In this document: positions 7,410 to 12,274 of the stretch, piece after piece
How positions within the stretch are numbered: position 1 is the stretch's first letter
Layout of the letters: each line of letters opens with the position of its first letter
NCBI GenBank assembly: GCA_021794855.1
Contig: JAJYPZ010000010.1
Coordinates: 1 to 12,274 of the forward strand
Source of the DNA: Pseudomonadota bacterium
GTDB taxonomy: Bacteria; Pseudomonadota; Gammaproteobacteria; Burkholderiales; Sulfuriferulaceae
Direction: 5' to 3'
Length of the DNA: 12,274 bases
Notes under the pieces: generated by a model
What the model was told of the DNA's origin: nothing
Databases searched by the model: none
Seen by the model: the letters and a program-made list of their open reading frames with translations, nothing else
Translations under genes and position numbers: made by a program

Positions 7410-8165
7410 TTATGCCGTTATGGCGCTAATTGCAGACGCTTCGAACCCCATCCGGGCGAGACCAGCTACTTCTCCCAGTACCACAATGGCGGGGCTGCCG
7501 ATATCGCTCGCTATCATGACTTCGTGCAAAGTCTCCAATGTTGCCGCAACATGGCGCTGCGCCTTTAACGTGCCGTTTTGCACCGCGAGGGCCGGCAACT
7601 GTCCGGGCATGCCTGCCGCCAGCAATTGCGCGACGATATCGGGCAATGTTTTGACCCCCATGTAAATCACCAGCGTTGTGCGACTGGCAGCCAGTGCAGC
7701 CCAGTTAACCTGATTGCCTGTTTGACTGTGCCCGGTAACAAAGGTGACTCCGGACGCATATTCCCGATGCGTCACCGGCACTCCCACGCTGGCGGGTGCC
7801 GCGATGCCTGCCGTCACACCGCTGACGATTTCGACAGCCACCCCCGCACGCAACAATGCCTCCATTTCTTCGCCGCCGCGCCCGAACATGAACGGATCGC
7901 CCCCTTTGAGCCGGACCACCCGTTTTCCGGCGCGCGCCGCCCGTATCATGTGTTTGTGTATAAAAGCTTGAGGCGTCGATTTGCAGCCACCGCGCTTTCC
8001 CACTGCAATCACCCGCGCATCGGGACTGGCGTGATCCAGTAAAACCGGATTGACCAGATCGTCGACCAGAATCACTTCTGCGGTTTGCAGGATGCGCACT
8101 GCTTTTAAGGTAATCAGTTCCGGATCGCCGGGGCCGGCTCCCATCAAATATACTATTCCGTTCAT
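7410..8165 (-). CDS. cobA: Uroporphyrinogen-III C-methyltransferase (SUMT)
   Basis: A 251-aa S-adenosylmethionine-dependent enzyme that methylates uroporphyrinogen III at C2 and C7 to precorrin-2, the first committed step to siroheme. Family motifs are present: YLMGAGPGDPELIT near the N-terminus, VRLKGGDPFMFGRGGEE (about 84-100) and the IVSGVTAG SAM-site loop (about 113-120). It has the monofunctional SUMT length and lacks the N-terminal dehydrogenase/ferrochelatase half of CysG. Two adjacent ATGs exist (8168 and 8165); the second is preferred because AAGGAG is 7 bases before it, against 4 for the first. Its ribosome binding site abuts the ybiB stop. It sits between nitrate and nitrite reductase genes, which says it supplies siroheme for NirB. 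The precorrin-2 dehydrogenase needed next is not in the window. Confidence 0.95.
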   Translation of the reverse strand: MNGIVYLMGAGPGDPELITLKAVRILQTAEVILVDDLVNPVLLDHASPDARVIAVGKRGGCKSTPQAFIHKHMIRAARAGKRVVRLKGGDPFMFGRGGEEMEALLRAGVAVEIVSGVTAGIAAPASVGVPVTHREYASGVTFVTGHSQTGNQVNWAALAASRTTLVIYMGVKTLPDIVAQLLAAGMPGQLPALAVQNGTLKAQRHVAATLETLHEVMIASDIGSPAIVVLGEVAGLARMGFEASAISAITA

Positions 8166-8172
8166 CATTGCG

Positions 8173-8178
8173 CTCCTT
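8173..8178 (-). promoter_or_regulatory. Ribosome binding site AAGGAG of cobA
   Basis: Minus-strand AAGGAG lies directly after the ybiB stop codon. It is 4 bases before the ATG at 8168 and 7 before the ATG at 8165, favouring the latter. Confidence 0.6.
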
Positions 8179-9159
8179 TTAAGCTGCCAGACTGCTGATT
8201 TCCATCGCAACGATGGCTTTTGCCTGATTCATGTCACTGGTGTAGCCCGCACCGTACAGACAGCACGCCAACTGATTGATGAGCGGCAAAGGAATGGGAT
8301 GGCGTCCTGTCAGCGCTTCCTCTATCCAGCGTGCGGTATGTACCGCGTCGATGGACTCGGGCAATCCGGGTAAAGTTTTCAGCGGGCCGATTTCCGCCTC
8401 GAACAATAATTGTTCCTTGCCGTCCTCGCAGTACCAGAGATCGGGACGCCGCTTGGAATTGGCGAAAGCTTCGCCCTCGGTTCCACGCATGATCAGCGCA
8501 CGCAAACCTGCGCCGATAAAAAAATCACGCATTTTATTCAGGTAATCGGGGTGAGATACGCTTACCAGACGCAAGCTGTCGCTCTTGAACGGTGAAATCA
8601 TTTTTACCAGCGTATGCGCGGTATTGCGCACTCCCAACCGATTACGCAATGCAAGCAGGTCGGCCAGACCGGGGGACAGTACCGCAATCGGCACAAAAGC
8701 GATCCCCTCATTTGCCAGCGCAGTATTCGCCTGCTGCAGATGAATACAGGGCAAAATACCCAATTCGCGTAAAATATAGGCGCTGGTGGTGCGTCCCTGG
8801 CTTTCCAGCGTACCGTGGATCAATACCGGAACTCCGAATTTGACCAGCAAGAGCGCCAGCAAAGGCGCCAGATTCGGCTGATGGCGCGCGCCGTTATAGC
8901 TGGGTATGACCACTGGTCGCAACGCTCCCGGCGGCGGCGTGAGGGGATATAATCTGGTTTCGCAGGCTTGATAGAAACCGAGCAATTCGTCGGCCGATTC
9001 GCCTTTCATGCGCAAAGCAATCAGTATCGCGCCCATTTCCAGTTCCGGCACGCCACCGTCCAGCATCGCGCCGTAAATCAGACTGGCTTCTTCTATCGTC
9101 AAATCGCGGGCGCCGTGCATGCCGCGCGCGATGTCTTTCAAAATAACCGAATAATTCAC
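8179..9159 (-). CDS. ybiB: YbiB/TrpD2-family protein (anthranilate phosphoribosyltransferase-like)
   Basis: A 326-aa member of the glycosyltransferase family 3 fold. Residues about 3-70 form the helical N-terminal domain (DLTIEEASLIYGAMLDGGVP, 19-38). PSYNGARHQPN (86-96) and IHGTLESQGRTTSAYIL (114-130) mark the phosphoribosyltransferase-like domain, followed by LRNRLGVRNTAHTL (181-194) and MRGTEGEAF (224-232). The GTGGD motif of true TrpD is replaced, as in E. coli YbiB, which is reported to bind nucleic acids rather than to act in tryptophan synthesis. The start is a GTG overlapping the nasA stop (GTGA) with AAGGAG five bases upstream; a longer reading to 9240 would have to start inside nasA. 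It sits between nasA and cobA and is translationally coupled to nasA, so it is expressed with nitrate assimilation. Its role there is unknown; a trpD function is unlikely. Confidence 0.88.
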   Translation of the reverse strand: MNYSVILKDIARGMHGARDLTIEEASLIYGAMLDGGVPELEMGAILIALRMKGESADELLGFYQACETRLYPLTPPPGALRPVVIPSYNGARHQPNLAPLLALLLVKFGVPVLIHGTLESQGRTTSAYILRELGILPCIHLQQANTALANEGIAFVPIAVLSPGLADLLALRNRLGVRNTAHTLVKMISPFKSDSLRLVSVSHPDYLNKMRDFFIGAGLRALIMRGTEGEAFANSKRRPDLWYCEDGKEQLLFEAEIGPLKTLPGLPESIDAVHTARWIEEALTGRHPIPLPLINQLACCLYGAGYTSDMNQAKAIVAMEISSLAA

Positions 9160-11885
9160 GCCATCTCCTTCCCGCCAGCTATCGAGGCGGCTACGATACG
9201 TTTTAACTCGGGTACGCACGAACCGCATTCCGTCCCGCATTTAAGTCCGGTCTGCAGAACCGCCAGATCGGCACCTTGAACGACTGCGGCGACGATCTGG
9301 CTCTCGGCTATATTGAGACAGTTACAGACAATGCGGCCGCGACTGCGGCTGCCGGCGGGCGGCGTCGCCAACGGCGCCAATACCCAGGCACGCAATGGAG
9401 CGATGTCGGCGTTCTCCGCCATCATCTCCTTGAGCCAGTCGCGGGCGGCTATTTCTCCCGTCAAGCGTACGCCTGCAACGCGACCGTCTTCGACCAGTAC
9501 GCGCTTGGAAATGCCGCGTTTCGGATCGTCGTACCGCATGATGTCGGTTTCTGCGTCCATGTCGAGCAAGGCATCCATTTCCGCCAGCACGTCTTGCGCA
9601 ATCGGCGTCGCGTGTGCTATCCGCAATACCAGTACCGGATTTTGCCGCCCCGACAAACCGCAACTGGCATAATCGAACCGCGCCAGCAACGGCTGGATAC
9701 GCAACATTCGCTCGACAGCGCGATCGCGCCGCATGGCCACCACCTGCCACGGCAAGAGCACCTTTTCAACCTGGACTGCGGCATGCTTGAGTTCGGGCTG
9801 ATGCGACACTGGGTCGCAACTGTCGCCAGTCAGCGCATTGATGCCCAGGCCACTGATATATTTACTGCCCCAATGCATGGGTAAAAATAATTGACCGGCC
9901 CGCATTTCATCGCTTGCTTCCACCGGAATCAGCAACGCGCCGCGCCGGCTTTTTATCCGCACCAGATCCCCGGTCGCCAGAGCGCGCCGCGCCATATCGT
10001 CGGCATTCATCGCCAGAGCCGGCGTCTCGGCATGGCTGTACAGTTGCGCCACCATGCCGGTGCGGCTCATGCCGTGCCATTGATCGCGCAGTCGGCCGGT
10101 AGTCAAGTGCAGGGAATAACGCGCATCGATCGCTTCGGCTGTCGGCAGAAAACGGGTATTGGCGAAACGGGCACGACCGTCGGCGGACGGGAAAATACCG
10201 TCCGCATACAAACGCTCCTTCCCGATAGCTTCGCCCTCCGGACAAGGCCATTGCTGCGGCCCCAGCTCATCGAGCAAGGCGTATGACAAGCCGGTAATAT
10301 CCAGATCGCGCCCCCGCGTCGTTGCGCGATGTTCGTTAAATATCGCTTCGGGATGAACATAAGGAAATAAAACGTCGGCCGGTTTACCCATCCGGGATCC
10401 CAGCCGCAGCGCGAAATCCGTCGCAATCTTCCAGTCTGGACGGCATTCGCCCGGGGGAGGAATCGCAGCGTGCACATGCGTAATGCGACGCTCGGAATTG
10501 GTCACCGTACCTTCTTTTTCGCCCCATGCTGCCGCAGGCAAAAGCAAATCTGCATAGTCGGCGGTTTCGGTATGCGCATTGACCTCTTGTACGACGACGA
10601 ATTCGGCGCGGGTCAAAGCCGCGCGCACCAAGTTCTGATTCGGCATCGATTGCGCCGGATTGGTACAGGCTATCCAAACCGCCTTGATTTCGCCGCGCGC
10701 CACCGCATCGAACAAGGCAACGGCGGTTTTGCCGGGTTGCGCCGGCACCGACGGCACGCCCCATAATTTCGCCACTTCGTCGCGATGCGCAGGATTGGAC
10801 ATATCCCGATGCGCCGACAGCAGATTCGCCATTCCGCCGACTTCGCGGCCGCCCATCGCGTTAGGCTGACCGGTGAGCGAAAGCGGTCCGGCACCCGGTC
10901 GTCCGATGTGTCCGGTAGCGAGATGTAAATTGATCAAGGCGGTATTCTTGTCGGTGCCGTGACTGGATTGATTCAAGCCTTGGCAATACAAGGATAGCGC
11001 AGCCGAAGCTTTGCCGAACCAACGCGCCGCCGTAACGATGTCGGCAGCCGGGACGCCGCAGATGCCTGCAACAATTTCAGGCGGATATTCGCGCACCGTC
11101 GCGCGCAGCTCACTGAAACCACGGGTATGCGCAGCGATGTATTGCGGATCCGTCATTTCTTCCCAGAGCAGGACATACAGCATGGCGTTAAACAAAGCCA
11201 CATCGGTACCCGGCAATATCGGCAAATGCAGGTCCGCCTCGCGCGCCGTATCGGTACGTCTCGGATCGATCACAATGACTTTAAGTTCGGGATTGAGTCG
11301 ACGCGCATCTTCGATCCGGCGATACAAAACCGGATGGGCGTAAGCGGTATTCGAACCGGCGATAAGCAAGCAGTCCGTTTTGGCAATATCGTCGTAACAG
11401 GCGGGCGGCGCGTCAGCGCCGAGCGTGGCTTTGTAACCGCTGACCGCGCTGGACATGCACAAGCGCGAATTGGTATCGATATTATTGGTGCCGATCAATC
11501 CTTTGACCAGCTTATTAAAGACGTAATAATCTTCCGTCAGCAGTTGTCCGGAAATATAGAACGCGACCGCATCGGGTCCATGGTCGCGGATAATATCCGC
11601 AAATTTGTCTGCCGCATAAGTCAGGGCATCTTCCCAGCTGGCGCGCTGACGCGGCCGCTCGCGGACTGCCCGCAATTCGGGGTACAATGCCCGAGCCGCG
11701 CTTTGTTCCGCCACCCGATGCAGCGTAGCGCCTTTGGTACATAAACGGCCGAAATTGGCAGGATGCGCAGGATTGCCTTGTACGCCGCTGATGCTGACGC
11801 CGTCTGTTTCGATCAGGACTCCGCAACCGACGCCGCAATAAGCGCAGGTTGAAGGGACGATAAGGGCGGGATTTGCAGTAGTCAT
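9156..11885 (-). CDS. nasA: Assimilatory nitrate reductase catalytic subunit (molybdoprotein)
   Basis: A 909-aa cytoplasmic enzyme reducing nitrate to nitrite. The N-terminal [4Fe-4S] motif is CAYCGVGC (C14, C17, C21) with C49 in GRLCTKG. The Mo-bisMGD domain follows, with the metal-ligand Cys in RLCMSS (C143) and a C-terminal MGD-binding region around the LTTGRLRDQWHGMSRTG stretch. After about residue 720 comes an extension: a segment (780-829) resembling the small C-terminal domain of NirB's flavoprotein half, and a BFD-type [2Fe-2S] module with CNC (854-856) and CGSC (887-890). No Tat signal is present, as expected of an assimilatory rather than periplasmic enzyme. The length of about 900 fits proteobacterial NasA with the extra iron-sulfur domain. 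The start is the ATG at 11885; a TTG at 11921 is a poor alternative. No good ribosome binding site is seen. It is the first gene of the seven-gene unit. The symbol nasA follows Klebsiella; some genomes use nasC or narB. Confidence 0.95.
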   Translation of the reverse strand: MTTANPALIVPSTCAYCGVGCGVLIETDGVSISGVQGNPAHPANFGRLCTKGATLHRVAEQSAARALYPELRAVRERPRQRASWEDALTYAADKFADIIRDHGPDAVAFYISGQLLTEDYYVFNKLVKGLIGTNNIDTNSRLCMSSAVSGYKATLGADAPPACYDDIAKTDCLLIAGSNTAYAHPVLYRRIEDARRLNPELKVIVIDPRRTDTAREADLHLPILPGTDVALFNAMLYVLLWEEMTDPQYIAAHTRGFSELRATVREYPPEIVAGICGVPAADIVTAARWFGKASAALSLYCQGLNQSSHGTDKNTALINLHLATGHIGRPGAGPLSLTGQPNAMGGREVGGMANLLSAHRDMSNPAHRDEVAKLWGVPSVPAQPGKTAVALFDAVARGEIKAVWIACTNPAQSMPNQNLVRAALTRAEFVVVQEVNAHTETADYADLLLPAAAWGEKEGTVTNSERRITHVHAAIPPPGECRPDWKIATDFALRLGSRMGKPADVLFPYVHPEAIFNEHRATTRGRDLDITGLSYALLDELGPQQWPCPEGEAIGKERLYADGIFPSADGRARFANTRFLPTAEAIDARYSLHLTTGRLRDQWHGMSRTGMVAQLYSHAETPALAMNADDMARRALATGDLVRIKSRRGALLIPVEASDEMRAGQLFLPMHWGSKYISGLGINALTGDSCDPVSHQPELKHAAVQVEKVLLPWQVVAMRRDRAVERMLRIQPLLARFDYASCGLSGRQNPVLVLRIAHATPIAQDVLAEMDALLDMDAETDIMRYDDPKRGISKRVLVEDGRVAGVRLTGEIAARDWLKEMMAENADIAPLRAWVLAPLATPPAGSRSRGRIVCNCLNIAESQIVAAVVQGADLAVLQTGLKCGTECGSCVPELKRIVAASIAGGKEMA
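9165..9170 (-). promoter_or_regulatory. Ribosome binding site AAGGAG of ybiB, inside nasA
   Basis: Minus-strand AAGGAG lies within the last codons of nasA, five bases before the GTG that overlaps the nasA stop. It fixes the GTG at 9159 as the ybiB start. Confidence 0.65.
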
Positions 11886-11896
11886 GACAACTACCA

Positions 11897-11912
11897 AGCA
11901 ACTAGCATACCA
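11897..11912 (-). promoter_or_regulatory. Putative sigma-54 (-24/-12) promoter of nasA
   Basis: The minus strand reads TGGTATGCTAGTTGCT. The -24 GG and -12 GC are exactly 10 bases apart and the TTGCT block is perfect; two bases of TGGCAC differ. With the C of TTGC at -12, +1 falls near 11886, one base before the ATG. The close position would argue against it, but an IHF consensus and NtrC-like dyads lie at the same relative distances as at the transporter promoter. Confidence 0.55.
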
Positions 11913-11931
11913 GCAAATCAAATAGTCTATA

Positions 11932-11944
11932 TATCAAATACTTA
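11932..11944 (+). promoter_or_regulatory. IHF binding site, full consensus, nasA promoter
   Basis: The plus strand reads TATCAAATACTTA, matching WATCAA-N4-TTR at all fixed positions, in AT-rich DNA. The centre is about -52 from the predicted sigma-54 start, nearly the same place as at the transporter promoter (-49), though on the other strand. Confidence 0.5.
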
Positions 11945-11974
11945 CAAAAATAAATGATTCCAGATGTATTTTTT

Positions 11975-11991
11975 TGCTTCGTTGTGGTGCG
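11975..11991. promoter_or_regulatory. NtrC-like enhancer dyad, nasA promoter
   Basis: The plus strand reads TGCTTCGTTGTGGTGCG, matching 9 of 12 fixed positions of TGCACC-N5-GGTGCA, the best match in the window. Its centre is about -97 from the predicted nasA start. Confidence 0.45.
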
Positions 11992-12005
11992 CAACCGCGA
12001 TAAAT

Positions 12006-12022
12006 CGCACCAATTACAGGCG
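12006..12022. promoter_or_regulatory. NtrC-like half-site, nasA promoter
   Basis: A strong CGCACC half (12006-12011) is followed by a weak partner (7 of 12 overall). Its centre is about -128, the same as the second site at the transporter promoter. With the GGTGCG of the neighbouring dyad it also forms an outward-facing 7-base inverted repeat, TGGTGCG (11985-11991) and CGCACCA (12006-12012). Confidence 0.3.
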
Positions 12023-12038
12023 CAAGCTTCTCAACAAT

Positions 12039-12274
12039 TCAGAACGGTCGCCGTGATGACGGCATCGGTACCGCTTGCGCGTGCCTGCGTTCGAAACCGT
12101 AACCGAAACCGCGATTATATCCAGGCGGGGGATTACGGCGCTGACCACCAATCCCCGCATTTGCGCCCGGCCGCGGCGCATGGCGGCCCGGAACGGAATG
12201 GCCCTGGGCCTTCCGATCGTTAAATGCGACCTGCATATAGGCCCCGGTTACGCCCTGATCCGGCAACGCCGCTT
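12039..12274 (-). CDS. 3' end of an unidentified ORF with a Gly/Arg/Pro/Asn-rich tail (partial)
   Basis: A reading frame is open from the right edge of the window to a TGA at 12039-12041, giving the last 77 or so residues of a possible protein. The visible part is low in hydrophobics and rich in Gly, Arg, Pro and Asn, with a PPPGYNRGFGYGFERR stretch, like a disordered, possibly nucleic-acid-binding tail. I do not recognise a family. It has the same orientation as nasA and ends 153 bases before it, so it would be the upstream neighbour rather than a member of the unit. An opposite-strand frame overlaps most of it (11954-12223) but looks less protein-like. Because only a short C-terminal part is visible, coding status is uncertain. 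Confidence 0.4.
   Translation of the reverse strand, partial: AALPDQGVTGAYMQVAFNDRKAQGHSVPGRHAPRPGANAGIGGQRRNPPPGYNRGFGYGFERRHAQAVPMPSSRRPF

Noticed and set aside
8179..9159. True trpD (anthranilate phosphoribosyltransferase)
   Set aside because: The GTGGD phosphoribosyl pyrophosphate motif and other TrpD signatures are replaced, and no trp gene is near. YbiB/TrpD2 fits better.
9276..9884. A 202-codon plus-strand open frame opposite the 3' part of nasA
   Set aside because: It is antisense to NasA's conserved C-terminal domains and has no protein-like pattern.
11886..11921. TTG start adding 12 residues to NasA
   Set aside because: There is no ribosome binding site, the added residues are not typical of the family, and the extension would run across the putative sigma-54 element.

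Overview
All convincing genes lie on the minus strand and together form an almost complete assimilatory nitrate reduction locus. The family set and order suggest a Pseudomonadota bacterium, more likely gamma than beta. From memory, Pseudomonas aeruginosa groups a similar set (nitrate transporter, Ser/Thr kinase, nirB, nirD, nitrate reductase, cobA). The sequence does not fix the genus. No phage, transposon, CRISPR, tRNA or rRNA signal is visible.

Layout in the direction of transcription (right to left): the right edge holds the 3' end of an unidentified Gly/Arg/Pro-rich ORF (12274-12039) and then a 153-base AT-rich gap. A seven-gene unit follows: nitrate reductase nasA (11885-9156), ybiB/trpD2-like (9159-8179), uroporphyrinogen-III methyltransferase cobA (8165-7410), nitrite reductase large subunit nirB (7376-4947), small subunit nirD (4934-4587), a PDC/Cache-type membrane protein of unknown role (4590-3640), and a short CbiX/SirB-like chelatase (3640-3278). 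A 252-base AT-rich gap comes next. A second unit holds an NNP-type nitrate/nitrite transporter (3025-1814) and a PP2C phosphatase-Ser/Thr kinase fusion with a C-terminal membrane anchor (1797-43). Genes overlap or sit within about 35 bases of each other, so both units look like operons.

How they work together: the MFS transporter brings in nitrate, NasA reduces it to nitrite with a Mo-bisMGD/[4Fe-4S] core, and NirBD reduces nitrite to ammonium with NADH and siroheme. CobA makes the precorrin-2 precursor of siroheme and the CbiX-like protein may insert the iron. The phosphatase-kinase and the Cache protein are candidate regulators or sensors with no assigned target.

The most interesting signal is regulatory. 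Both gaps contain the same arrangement: a sigma-54 -24/-12 element, a full-consensus IHF site about 50 bases upstream of the predicted start of transcription, and NtrC-like dyads near -100 and -128. This implies NtrC/IHF/sigma-54 control of both units. At nasA the predicted transcription start falls next to the ATG, which would make that mRNA nearly leaderless. The least understood gene is the Cache-type membrane protein, which has no recognisable output domain.
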